This document shows, one piece after another, positions 31,894 to 40,629 of a DNA stretch of 47,654 bases. Under the pieces are notes generated by a model, which saw only the letters and a program-made list of their open reading frames with translations, did not search any database and was not told the DNA's origin. Position 1 is the first letter of the stretch, and every line of letters begins with the position of its first letter. A program made the position numbers and the translations under genes. Origin of the DNA: 630D-37 sp037447295 (lineage in GTDB: Bacteria; Chloroflexota; Anaerolineae; Anaerolineales; Villigracilaceae); the NCBI GenBank assembly GCA_037447295.1, contig JBBIGZ010000015.1, forward strand, positions 1 to 47,654. The letters run 5' to 3'.

Positions 31894-34434
31894 TTACGGC
31901 ACCGTGACGAACTGGATACTCTGGAAGGACGGGATGCTAACCAGGTTGGAAGCAACCACCACTTCCAGCTTGTTCGTGCCGGCGGTCAGGCCCTTGGTCA
32001 CATCGGCGCTCAACACAACCTGGTACTTGCCGTCGGAAACAAAGGTTGCATCGCCCTTGGCGACCAGGTTGTTATTGGCATCGAAGAGCAGGTACTTGAC
32101 CGAGGCCAGCTCATTGGCCGGATAGGGCTCACCCTTGAAGGTGACGGCGACATCGAAGGTAGCCGATTCGCCTGCCTTCACCTGGGCCGGGCCATCCACC
32201 GAGACGGTAGCGATCTTCGGTTCGCCGAAGCGAGCCCACTTATCCGCCATGTCGGGGAAGTCGGCGAAGCGCTTCAGCACGACCGACTTCTCGGTGGTGA
32301 AGACCTTATCCAGGTAGAAGGGACCGGTACCGACCCAGAAGTGACCATGGGCCTCGTACCATTTCTGCAAGTTGGCATAGCGCGCCTTGGCCTCATCAGC
32401 AGTGACGTATTGACCAAGCGTCGGCTCATACGGCACATAACCGGAGGAAACATCCTGATCAAGGTAGCCCTTCAGGATCTCCAGGCTTGGACCACCAATG
32501 AAGGATGTCCATTCTACACTGTTGGCCTGAGCCTTATCGGCAGAGAAGGCCAGCTTATTATCCGCTTCAGCCTGGATCCCGAGCGTCAAAGCGTGCCAGG
32601 GCGCCTGACCATATCCATAATTCGGCCACCAGGTGCTCACGGTGAGCTCGGCATCGAGCAGGTAGTAATCATCGTAGGTCTCGATGGTGAGCGGATCGGT
32701 GGATACGATGCGCACGCCCTTGAAGTGCGAGAGGAAGGACTCCAGATTCGAAGCGGTCGCTTCATCGTAGATCTTGCTTTCGGGCTTGCCGGGATCAAAG
32801 GTCAGGATCATGCCTATGATGAAATCGCCCAGTGTGAGCGGCGAACCATCATGCCACTTGACCTTCTGGAAGAGGTCCTTCGGGTATACCACCGTGGTCT
32901 TCACCAGGGCGGTCGTACCCTCAGGGAATTTCTCACCAACGGTGATGAACTTCTGATTGGCAGCATCCCAATCGGCCCAAGCATCGGCCGGGACCTGGAT
33001 TTGAGGCTCGAACTTCAGGTCCACCCAGTCGAGCGTTTTGGCGATCGGCAATCCTTCCTGAGCTACGACCTCAGCCTTTTCAAAGCGCTGCGGCCAGGCC
33101 AGGCCGGTATAGGGATCGGGCATAGCAGCAGGGTCGGCTGTAGCACGAACGGCCATTTGATCCGAAATCCAATTCGAACCTCCCAACGGGTTCCACGGAT
33201 CGACCGGGATACCGTTCACGGCCAAGCGGATCTCACCGCCCTGCTTATCCGTGAATTGAATGGTGTAAGGCCAGAGGCGAGAGCCAGAGACACCGCCGGC
33301 CAGATCGGCTGCCACCTGGACATTGGCGCGAGCCGGGCTGAACGAAATCTGATCCACCAACCAGACGCGTACCGAGTCCTTCAGCGCCAGCTCCATCGCT
33401 TGCTGGAACAACTGGCCGCGCTCTTCCATGCTCTTGAAATCGTTGTTCCAGAGTTTCTCGGCCACGCCATAGAACTCATCCGAAGGAGTGTAAGCCTGCC
33501 AGAGCGGCACCCCACCACCCAACTTTGTATAGAAGAAAGCAAAGTTGGAGCCATCATCACGCGAGACCGCCGTGGTGATCCAGCCACCAGTATAGAGATG
33601 CCACTGGCCTTCCGCAGGATCGCTGCGCAACCAGATTGGTGAAGCCTCCTGGCGGCTCTTATACTGGCGATCCACGACAAACCCGGCATCTTCCAGCAAG
33701 CCGGAAATGTAATCGGCAGTCGGCTTGCGCTCATCCTCGATGCGGATGAGGAAGATCAGGGTTACAGGCTGGCCGTTATATTGCCACTTACCATCGGCAC
33801 CCAAGGTCGCGCCCAACGCCTCCATGCGCTCCTTGATGATGGCTTTGGCCTTGTCAGGATTGTAAGCATAGATGTTCTCGAGCGCACGAGCCGTGTCAAT
33901 ATAGCGGGCGTAATCCGGGAAAGAGGAATTGAGCGGCAGCAGCTTGGGCACAGCCAGACCGCCGTAAATCTCCTGGACGATGTAGTTGCGGTCCACGAGC
34001 ATGTTGATCGCTTCGCGGATCTGCGGATCGCCGAAGGGATTCAGGCGGCCATCGCTGAAGTTCAGCACCGGATTGAAGGTGAGTTCGGTGTAGGTGCCCA
34101 ACGAGGTGTAATAGCGCAAATTCGGATCCCCTTTGACGACCTTGAAGTTCTCCGGGTTGGAAACGGTTTCGGCAAAGAGGTCCAGTTCCCCTGCCTGCAA
34201 TTGCTTGATGGCTACATCGGGGGAATCAATGCTGGTGAACACCACCGAATCCACCATCGCGCCATAGACGGGGACCGGCGTCGGCGTTGGTGGAACAGGG
34301 GTGGCCGTTGGCGCCGCTGGGGCTTGAGTCGCCGGCGCTTGTGTAGCAGCAGGCGTCTTCGGTGCGCAGGCTGCCAGGACCATGCTCAAGGCAACCAGAA
34401 CGCTGACGATATAGAGAACACGTTTCATGTTCAT
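31894..34434 (-). CDS. Extracytoplasmic substrate-binding lipoprotein, family 5, apparently circularly permuted
   Basis: 846 residues. Lipoprotein signal with LAAC lipobox (Cys23), then a Thr/Pro/Ala/Gln linker to about 56. From 57 the sequence begins with elements normally in the second half of family 5: QLQAGELDLF (near 79-87), TFNP, FGDPQIREAINMLVDRNYIV (near 136-152), AYNPDKAKAII. Only after about 399 do N-terminal elements come: EIRLAVNGIPVDPWNPLGG, KWHDGSPLTLGDF (525-537), then GTGPFYLDKV (701-710). Residues about 740-846 form an Ig-like beta domain. Binds a peptide, sugar or other solute for permeases B1/C1. ATG 34434 has GGAGGAGA upstream; a second ATG is two codons in. Confidence 0.9.
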   Translation of the reverse strand: MNMKRVLYIVSVLVALSMVLAACAPKTPAATQAPATQAPAAPTATPVPPTPTPVPVYGAMVDSVVFTSIDSPDVAIKQLQAGELDLFAETVSNPENFKVVKGDPNLRYYTSLGTYTELTFNPVLNFSDGRLNPFGDPQIREAINMLVDRNYIVQEIYGGLAVPKLLPLNSSFPDYARYIDTARALENIYAYNPDKAKAIIKERMEALGATLGADGKWQYNGQPVTLIFLIRIEDERKPTADYISGLLEDAGFVVDRQYKSRQEASPIWLRSDPAEGQWHLYTGGWITTAVSRDDGSNFAFFYTKLGGGVPLWQAYTPSDEFYGVAEKLWNNDFKSMEERGQLFQQAMELALKDSVRVWLVDQISFSPARANVQVAADLAGGVSGSRLWPYTIQFTDKQGGEIRLAVNGIPVDPWNPLGGSNWISDQMAVRATADPAAMPDPYTGLAWPQRFEKAEVVAQEGLPIAKTLDWVDLKFEPQIQVPADAWADWDAANQKFITVGEKFPEGTTALVKTTVVYPKDLFQKVKWHDGSPLTLGDFIIGMILTFDPGKPESKIYDEATASNLESFLSHFKGVRIVSTDPLTIETYDDYYLLDAELTVSTWWPNYGYGQAPWHALTLGIQAEADNKLAFSADKAQANSVEWTSFIGGPSLEILKGYLDQDVSSGYVPYEPTLGQYVTADEAKARYANLQKWYEAHGHFWVGTGPFYLDKVFTTEKSVVLKRFADFPDMADKWARFGEPKIATVSVDGPAQVKAGESATFDVAVTFKGEPYPANELASVKYLLFDANNNLVAKGDATFVSDGKYQVVLSADVTKGLTAGTNKLEVVVASNLVSIPSFQSIQFVTVP

Positions 34435-34508
34435 ACTTTCTCCTCCAAAGGGTTTCTAGAAAGTGATCGAAAGAGATATAAACAGTGAAAACCGCTTACT
34501 TATCTGCA

Positions 34509-34519
34509 CATCACCTCCT
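34509..34519 (-). promoter_or_regulatory. Perfect anti-SD complement in the binding-protein leader, system 1
   Basis: AGGAGGTGAT, complementary to the 16S 3' end, overlaps an ATG at 34511 that opens a four-codon frame (ATG TGC AGA TAA). It is 77 bases before the real start. The same element occurs 82 bases before the system 2 binding-protein gene. Confidence 0.5.
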
Positions 34520-34596
34520 CTCAAAACATAGATTTCCTCTGAGTCCCCAACGTTTTAGTACCAGGCAGAGCGAAACTATTGCCATAGGTGACATAT

Positions 34597-34602
34597 ATTA
34601 TA
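34597..34602 (-). promoter_or_regulatory. -10 box upstream of the system 1 binding-protein gene
   Basis: TATAAT preceded by TTTGG on the minus strand; no good -35. Gives a leader of about 155 bases containing the anti-SD element. The rest of 34435-34701 shows no gene. Confidence 0.6.
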
Positions 34603-34701
34603 CCAAATTTGCTTTTTTGTACAGGCAAAACCCAAATGAGGATAGTAGCCCGTAGACGGTGGCGTAATGCGAAAAAGAGGACAAAAACACAAGGCAGTTA
34701 T

Positions 34702-35349
34702 TCATTTGAGAGCCCGAAGATACTGCCCCAACCGACGACGCAACAAGATGAACAAAAACCCCAAAAAGAGAAGGGCCAAGAGCCATCGGAAATGACCGGA
34801 AGGAGAAGTATAAGCACTCGCCCAAGTAATCTGCGCTGCGTTCTGAGGCCCTATCGCAGTGGATGCATTCCACAAACCATTTTCGCGCAGGAGGAATGCC
34901 GTCACTTGCCAAGCTTCCTCATCAGAAAGACTACCCGGCTTCCAATAGGGCATTGCCGCTCGAATGTAACTCTGCAATGCCGCAGCATTCGAGAATTTTT
35001 CAATTGTGCCTTTACCAATCACCGCAGGTATTTCGGTTGGTAAACGAAAGCCACTCTCATAGGGCCGTTCCCCATGACAGCCACTCTCCCAACAATTGCG
35101 ATCTTCCGGTGGATAGGTTTGACGAAATTCTTCCGTAAGACCTTGTCCTCGATCGCCATGACAGGGCAAACAAGAAAGCCAGTATACCTGAGCACCATAA
35201 TCAGCCTGGGATGGCGTAGGAGGTAACGTTGGACGCGCCAAGCGATCGGGGGTTGGGGTCACCCTTTCCTGTGCCAGGACAGTCTCCCGATAAAAGAACA
35301 GCCCTGTCAATAGCAGGGCTGTTGCCAAAACGTAGATACCTTTTTGCAT
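34702..35349 (-). CDS. Membrane-anchored c-type cytochrome with two heme-binding motifs
   Basis: 215 residues. N-terminal export signal (about 5-26), a Thr/Pro linker, then CLPCH (Cys60-His64) and a second, unusual CX4CH motif CWESGCH (Cys86-His92). AAMPYWKPGSLSDEEAW contains the likely axial Met and the C-terminal helix of a class I cytochrome c. A single membrane segment near 190-208 with basic residues after it anchors it. It follows the DppC-like gene of system 2 by two bases and reads with the same operon although no role in solute import is known. Electron carrier outside the membrane; partner unknown. Confidence 0.85.
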   Translation of the reverse strand: MQKGIYVLATALLLTGLFFYRETVLAQERVTPTPDRLARPTLPPTPSQADYGAQVYWLSCLPCHGDRGQGLTEEFRQTYPPEDRNCWESGCHGERPYESGFRLPTEIPAVIGKGTIEKFSNAAALQSYIRAAMPYWKPGSLSDEEAWQVTAFLLRENGLWNASTAIGPQNAAQITWASAYTSPSGHFRWLLALLFLGFLFILLRRRLGQYLRALK

Positions 35350-35351
35350 GA

Positions 35352-36395
35352 TTAAATCCTGCCACGCATGCGCGGATCGAGCACATCGCGAAAAGCATCA
35401 CCGACTAGATTCCAGCCCATCACGAAGAGCACCAAAGTCAAACCGGGCCAGATCACGATATACCAATACCGATCCAGGCTGGTGATCCAGTTGCGGGCGA
35501 AGGAAAGCACCTGTCCCCAATCGGCATACCCAATATCTGTACCAATCCCCAGGAATGAAAGTGCGGCAAAGGAAAGCACAACATCCCCAATCGCCAGCGA
35601 GGCCAGGACCAGTGTGGGAAAGATAGCATTCGGCAAAATGTGTCTGAGGAGAATGCGACTATCTTTCACACCGATCACCCTGGCTGCTAATACGTAATCT
35701 CTTTCCTTGATGGAGAGGATATCCCCTCGAATAATGCGCGCATATCCCATCCATCCAAACGTGATCAGGGCAATCAGAGATGGTAGCAGACTTCGCCCAA
35801 TCCGTGGCGTCAGCACCGCCGCCATGATCAACGCGGCCAGGATGAAAGGTAGGGTGAGCATCACGTCTACGATGCGCATAATCACATTGTCAACCACCCC
35901 ACCATAGTACGCTGAGATCGAACCGATGATTACGCCGATCAGGAAGGTGGAAAATACCACGATCAGGCCTGTCTTGAAGGCAGTACGCGTGCCCCAGATA
36001 ATGCCATAATACACATCATACTGTCCCTGCGACGTACCAAGAATATGCACCCATTGCTCGGTATCAAAGACATACTTCCACCATGCAGGCAAAGAAGGCG
36101 CATTGCGACGCCATTCTGAGAACATCGGGCGCGGTTCTGCGCTAAAGCCATCCCGTGGAATTTTATAAGGATCATTGGGATTCAAAGGAGGGGCCAAAAC
36201 CGGGGCTAGAATGGCTATCAGCACAAAAAGACCGATGAGCGTAAATCCCAGAATAGAGGCCGGTGTCCGCAGCAATCCCTTCAAGAGGCGATAGTTCTCC
36301 GGCCCGATGAGCCGTTCGAGTCGGCCAATCTCTCGAAGTGGCTGCGTTTCGACTAAGAGAGCATTATCGGCTGGCATGTTGTTCGATTCCGGCAT
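35352..36395 (-). CDS. DppC-like ABC permease, system 2
   Basis: 347 residues, six membrane segments. OppC_N-like start, LGTSQGQYDVYYGIIWGTRT, EAA loop DYVLAARVIGVKDSRILLRH, and C-terminal GDAFRDVLDPRMRG. Ordinary length and order, unlike the system 1 counterpart, apart from a modest loop of about 50 residues after segment 1. ATG 36395 is chosen because GAAGGAG lies seven bases upstream; a TTG at 36410 overlapping the DppB-like stop is the alternative. Confidence 0.93.
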   Translation of the reverse strand: MPESNNMPADNALLVETQPLREIGRLERLIGPENYRLLKGLLRTPASILGFTLIGLFVLIAILAPVLAPPLNPNDPYKIPRDGFSAEPRPMFSEWRRNAPSLPAWWKYVFDTEQWVHILGTSQGQYDVYYGIIWGTRTAFKTGLIVVFSTFLIGVIIGSISAYYGGVVDNVIMRIVDVMLTLPFILAALIMAAVLTPRIGRSLLPSLIALITFGWMGYARIIRGDILSIKERDYVLAARVIGVKDSRILLRHILPNAIFPTLVLASLAIGDVVLSFAALSFLGIGTDIGYADWGQVLSFARNWITSLDRYWYIVIWPGLTLVLFVMGWNLVGDAFRDVLDPRMRGRI

Positions 36396-36406
36396 GGCGC
36401 GCTCCT

Positions 36407-37471
36407 TCAAGATAGACGAACTCGAGGATCAATATAGGCATACAAAATGTCCACAACCAGGTTAGCGACGATCAAAATAAACCCGTTGAACAACGCAAAG
36501 CCCAATGTCGTCACTACATCCAACTGCGAGGCGGCTGCGGCAGCTGCCGAACCGATGCCAGGATAATTAAACACCGTTTCGGTAATAACCACCCCGCCCA
36601 ACAGCCCCACTACGCTAAAGCCCGCCAGCGTCACCACCGGGATCATTGCGTTGGGGCGGGCATGCTTGTAAATGACATCCTTTTCCGGCAACCCTTTAGC
36701 ACGAGCGGTAGTCACATATTCCTGCCGTAGGGTTTCCAACATCGATGAGCGAGTCACACGCAGAAAGGTTGCCCAGTTGATATAGGAAAGAGTAAGAATA
36801 GGCAAGACCATATGACGCAGAGCGTCAAGAAAGATATCCAACCGCCCATTGAGCAGGGCATCAATGGTCAAAAGGCGGGTGTAATGATGGAAAGAGGGCG
36901 AATTGACCACTGCACTTGCCCAATCCGAAAGCCTACCGGGAGGAAACCACCCCAGCTTGGCATAGAAAGCCATCAATACCAGTAGACCAAAAACAAATGT
37001 AGGGAAAGATGTGCCGATAATACTGAAAATCCGGCCTGCCTGATCGATAAAACCATTGTGATGAACTGCAGCCTGCACGCCTAGCCATATGCCGACCAGG
37101 ATCACAGGCGCTACTGCCCATAAGGTGAGATCAACCGTATTGGGGAATCGAGTAGCGATCAATTGAGCTACCGGTTGGGAGCCGGTACGCGACCAGCCAA
37201 AATCACCAAAGAGAATGCCGCCCCGCCTTTCACCCGTTTGCGGATCGCGCACTCCCACCAACCAGCGCCAATACTGCTCATATAATGGACGATCCAAACC
37301 GTATACCTTGATGATCCCTTCCAATGCCCGTTCATTTTTCGGCAGATCACGCGTATAGAGGGCTGCGCGATCCACCGGGGTCAAAAATTGCAACATCGCA
37401 AAGATCAAAACGGTAACCCCGAAAAGCAGCAAAGGAACCAGCAACAGACGTCTGATGATGTAGTTGATCAT
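36407..37471 (-). CDS. DppB-like ABC permease, system 2
   Basis: 354 residues. Begins MINYIIRRLLLVPLLLFGV, then VYGLDRPLYEQYWRWL, FGDFGWSRTGSQPV, EAA loop EYVTTARAKGLPEKDVIYKH and C-terminal ILYAYIDPRVRLS. Canonical DppB/OppB. ATG 37471 is chosen at the first membrane segment; a long hairpin lies between it and the binding-protein gene. Confidence 0.94.
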   Translation of the reverse strand: MINYIIRRLLLVPLLLFGVTVLIFAMLQFLTPVDRAALYTRDLPKNERALEGIIKVYGLDRPLYEQYWRWLVGVRDPQTGERRGGILFGDFGWSRTGSQPVAQLIATRFPNTVDLTLWAVAPVILVGIWLGVQAAVHHNGFIDQAGRIFSIIGTSFPTFVFGLLVLMAFYAKLGWFPPGRLSDWASAVVNSPSFHHYTRLLTIDALLNGRLDIFLDALRHMVLPILTLSYINWATFLRVTRSSMLETLRQEYVTTARAKGLPEKDVIYKHARPNAMIPVVTLAGFSVVGLLGGVVITETVFNYPGIGSAAAAAASQLDVVTTLGFALFNGFILIVANLVVDILYAYIDPRVRLS

Positions 37472-37493
37472 AGGCAGTTTAATCTCTGAAAGA

Positions 37494-37533
37494 TTTGGGA
37501 TGGACAGGAGAGAATCTCCCTGTCCATCCCAAA
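37494..37533 (-). terminator. Long hairpin between binding protein and permease genes, system 2
   Basis: A perfect 15-base stem (TTTGGGATGGACAGG and complement) with a 10-base loop, 14 bases after the binding-protein stop. No T run follows on the minus strand, so it may protect the upstream mRNA end rather than terminate. Confidence 0.65.
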
Positions 37534-37547
37534 TAGGAAACAACGGC

Positions 37548-39545
37548 TTATTTCTTTGAAATGGCGTAGTAGTAGAAGCCAGGGAAGATGGGGTTGCGGA
37601 TCACCCCTTCCACGTACCGCGGCTCATAGGCATGACTGGTGGCCACCGCCAAGAGGATGGTCGGCACGTTCTCATAGTAGAGAGCGTTCAGCTGCTTATA
37701 GATCTCATGCCGCTTGGCCGGATCGGTTTCGGCGACACCCTTGTTGATCAGTTCTTTAAACTGGTTCTTCAACTCCGCCGGCAGACCCTGGCGGCTGGCA
37801 TAGGTACCGATCATGTACGGCACATACCAGTTGTGCGGATCGTGGATATCCTCCAGCCAACCACTGACAAAATAAGGGGCTTCTTTGTTACGGATGGTGC
37901 GCAGGAAGGCCGGCCACGGCAGACCTACCGTCTCAATGACAAACTTGTCGTTCACCGAGCTGATATTGGTCGCCAGGATTTCAGAAACGGTCTGGCGGGT
38001 GGTGTTACCCTGGTTGTAAAGCGCCTGCAGGCGGAAGCCAGTCGTCCAAACATCGCCTTCGGGATCCTCACCGGCCGGGATGCCATCTTTATCCACATCG
38101 GCCAGCTTGAATTCCTCTTCGCACTTGGCCTGATCGAAGGAATACTTCGGTGCATCTGCCTCATAGCCCGGCATACCAATGAGAGATACTACAGGCGATT
38201 GCACCGCCTCTCCATTGAACACATCCTGGATGTAGGTATCCCAATCAAAGCAGTAGGCAAAAGCCTTGCGAATGTGGATATCCGAGAAGAAATCGCGCGG
38301 GATGCCATTTCCATCCAGTTTCCCGGACCCAACATAGTTGCTGGTTTCAGCAATGTTGAAGTTCAGGAAAATATCAGTGCGGGTTACACCAGGCTGGCCA
38401 ATGTAGAGACGCAGCGGTTTGTTGGGATCGACCTCAACGCAAGGCTTGTAGGTATTGGCATTGAGATCAAACTCGCAGCGCTCACCGACCAGTTCATCAA
38501 CCTGAGAGCGGTTCTCCGGCGGGACTGCTACGAAGTCGGCATCACCGGCCTGGAGCATGGTAAAGCGCGTACCCCATTCGTTGACCTGCTTGATCACCAC
38601 GCGCTCCAGTTTGGCAGGTTCGCGCCAGTAGTTCTCATTGCGCACCAGCACGATCTCCTGACCCTGGGTCCAGTGATCCAGCTTGAAGGGGCCGGTACCG
38701 TTGGCGATCGTCGTGAAGGGATCCTCTTCAGATGGAATGGCATAGTAATTCTGCCAGGTCTCGCAGGAGCCATCCCAACCACCGTTTGCAACGACCCATT
38801 CCTTATCCATGATCGAGCCCCAAGTCTGGGCAATGGTGGCCAGGAAGGGGCCCCACGGCTGGGCCAGTTTCATGGTGACGGTCCAATTCTCGTTGTCGGC
38901 CACGATGGCATCTTTCACCTTCTGGCAAGCCTCCAGCAGCTTGGCCGGATCGGCAGCTTTAATGCCTTCGCGATCGTCATAGAGGTTCCCCTCAGGATCG
39001 ACCAGCAAAGAAACATCATCGATGCCAACGCCGAAGAAAGGCTCAGCCAGCAACCACTGTGGGCCATGCGTGCCACCGAAGAGCAGACCGCGCTGGAAGG
39101 TGTAAGCCACATCTTCCGGCGTCAGATCGCCACCTTCATGGAATTTCACGCCCTGGCGAATCTTAAAGGTGTAGGTGGTACCATCCTCGGAAATGGTCCA
39201 GGATTCCGCCAGCAGGGGGACAAACTCACCTGGTTGATCGCCTTTGAAGAAAATCAAAGGCTCATAGACGTTCTGGATGATCTCACCACCGGCGGTTTCA
39301 TACGCCAGAGCCGGATCGAGCGTTTCAGGCTCACCGAAGACGGCCACAACCAAGGTCGTCGGATCCTTGGACTTAAAGCCAGCAGGTTGAGGCGCCTGGG
39401 TAGCCGGGGCTTGGGTGGCCGGCGCTTGGGTAGCCGGTGCTTGCGTAGCCGGCGCTTGAGTGGCTGCCGGCGTCTTGGGAGCGCAAGCAGCCAGTACCAT
39501 GCTCAACACAACCAGCACGCTTAACGCAAAGAAAATCTTACGCAT
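37548..39545 (-). CDS. Extracytoplasmic substrate-binding lipoprotein, family 5, system 2
   Basis: 665 residues. Lipobox LAAC (Cys21), linker of repeated PATQA units to about 52, then the normal family 5 order: VAVFGEPETLDPALAYETAG, VKFHEGGDLTPEDVAYTFQR (133-152), NGTGPFKLDHW, TMLQAGDADFVAV, SDIHIRKAFAYCFDWDTYI, YSFDQAKCEEEF. Longer than typical DppA/OppA, with Cys-containing loops. Delivers peptides or another solute to permeases B2/C2. ATG 39545 has AAGGAGGAA upstream; longer in-frame starts lack it. Signal and linker are nearly identical to those of the system 1 protein although the bodies differ. Confidence 0.94.
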   Translation of the reverse strand: MRKIFFALSVLVVLSMVLAACAPKTPAATQAPATQAPATQAPATQAPATQAPQPAGFKSKDPTTLVVAVFGEPETLDPALAYETAGGEIIQNVYEPLIFFKGDQPGEFVPLLAESWTISEDGTTYTFKIRQGVKFHEGGDLTPEDVAYTFQRGLLFGGTHGPQWLLAEPFFGVGIDDVSLLVDPEGNLYDDREGIKAADPAKLLEACQKVKDAIVADNENWTVTMKLAQPWGPFLATIAQTWGSIMDKEWVVANGGWDGSCETWQNYYAIPSEEDPFTTIANGTGPFKLDHWTQGQEIVLVRNENYWREPAKLERVVIKQVNEWGTRFTMLQAGDADFVAVPPENRSQVDELVGERCEFDLNANTYKPCVEVDPNKPLRLYIGQPGVTRTDIFLNFNIAETSNYVGSGKLDGNGIPRDFFSDIHIRKAFAYCFDWDTYIQDVFNGEAVQSPVVSLIGMPGYEADAPKYSFDQAKCEEEFKLADVDKDGIPAGEDPEGDVWTTGFRLQALYNQGNTTRQTVSEILATNISSVNDKFVIETVGLPWPAFLRTIRNKEAPYFVSGWLEDIHDPHNWYVPYMIGTYASRQGLPAELKNQFKELINKGVAETDPAKRHEIYKQLNALYYENVPTILLAVATSHAYEPRYVEGVIRNPIFPGFYYYAISKK
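39394..39468. repeat. Five tandem 15-base units coding for the lipoprotein linker
   Basis: Imperfect 15-mers of the form GCTTGGGTAGCCGGC, each coding for five linker residues (PATQA) on the minus strand. Likely to vary in copy number between strains. Confidence 0.85.
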
Positions 39546-39624
39546 TTCTTCCTCCTTAGAGATTTTGAAAGTGGTGCAAGTTACGGAATCACTCAAGACA
39601 AGATAGCAAACTCCCCTTTCTCAG

Positions 39625-39635
39625 CATCACCTCCT
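39625..39635 (-). promoter_or_regulatory. Perfect anti-SD complement in the binding-protein leader, system 2
   Basis: AGGAGGTGAT overlaps an ATG at 39627 that opens a 12-codon frame ending in TGA near 39589. It follows the DppF-like stop at once and lies 82 bases before the binding-protein ATG. Counterpart of the element at 34509-34519. Confidence 0.5.
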
Positions 39636-39636
39636 T

Positions 39637-40629
39637 TCAGGATACTGCTTTTTCGGCAAAATGACAAGCCACATAGTGTCCTGGACTCAACTCACGGAAT
39701 TCGGGTACTTGCTCCGCGCAGATGGATTGTGCAATCGGACAACGCGTGCGGAAACGACAGCCAGAAGGAGGATTAACCGGTGAAGGTACATCTCCCTCCA
39801 AAATGATCCGCTTCCGTCGCGCTTCTGCCAATGGATCCGGAATAGGAACGGCAGAAAGTAACGCCTGGGTATACGGATGGAGCGGATGCTCGTAGAGCTC
39901 ATCTTTCTCTGCTATCTCCACAATTATACCCAGATACATCACCGCTACACGATCGCTGATGTGACGTACCACCGAGAGATCGTGGGCGATAAAGAGATAC
40001 GTGAGATTAAATTGCGCTTGCAGATCTTCCAAAAGATTGATAACCTGGGCCTGGATCGAAACATCCAACGCCGAAATCGGCTCATCGCAGACGATAAAAC
40101 TGGGATGCAAAGCCAGTGCCCGGGCAATCCCTATACGTTGACGCTGCCCGCCGGAAAATTCATGCGGATAGCGAGTAGCAAAAGCCGGATTCAGCTTCAC
40201 CAACTTCAGCAATTCCGCCACCCGTTCTTCCAGTTCTCTACCCTTTGCAATCCCATGGACCATGAGAGGTTCACCGATGATCTCCCCGATCGTCATCCGC
40301 GGATTGAGACTGGCATAAGGATCTTGGAAGATCATCTGCATCTCGCGACGCATTCGACGCAGTTCCTCACCCTTTAGAACGGTGAGGTCTTTATCCATAA
40401 AATATATCTTTCCAGAGGTGGGTCGGTACAGTTGCAAGATAGTACGGCCCACAGTAGTCTTTCCACAACCCGATTCGCCCACCAAACCTAACGTTTCACC
40501 ACGCTTAACCTCGAAGCTAACGCCATCCACCGCGCGCACCGCGCCAACCTGACGACGGATCACGCCGCGGTAAATCGGAAAATGCATGACCAGGTTTTCA
40601 ACCCGTAGCAAAGATTCGTTTGTACTCAT
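39637..40629 (-). CDS. Dpp/Opp-type ABC importer ATPase (DppF-like), system 2
   Basis: 330 residues. GESGCGKTT, FSGGQRQRIGIARALAL, FIVCDEPISALD and IAHDLSVV complete; C-terminal HPYTQALLSAVPIPDP and Cys cluster CRFRTRCPIAQSIC. ATG 40629 overlaps the DppD-like stop (ATGA). Ends just before the leader of the binding-protein gene. Confidence 0.95.
   Translation of the reverse strand: MSTNESLLRVENLVMHFPIYRGVIRRQVGAVRAVDGVSFEVKRGETLGLVGESGCGKTTVGRTILQLYRPTSGKIYFMDKDLTVLKGEELRRMRREMQMIFQDPYASLNPRMTIGEIIGEPLMVHGIAKGRELEERVAELLKLVKLNPAFATRYPHEFSGGQRQRIGIARALALHPSFIVCDEPISALDVSIQAQVINLLEDLQAQFNLTYLFIAHDLSVVRHISDRVAVMYLGIIVEIAEKDELYEHPLHPYTQALLSAVPIPDPLAEARRKRIILEGDVPSPVNPPSGCRFRTRCPIAQSICAEQVPEFRELSPGHYVACHFAEKAVS

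Noticed and set aside
32341..33642. 433-codon open frame on the plus strand
   Set aside because: Antisense to the permuted binding protein; no recognisable motifs or SD site.
37632..39524. 630-codon open frame on the plus strand
   Set aside because: Lies antisense to the system 2 binding protein, whose motifs and lipobox are unmistakable; the frame has no family features and follows from codon bias.
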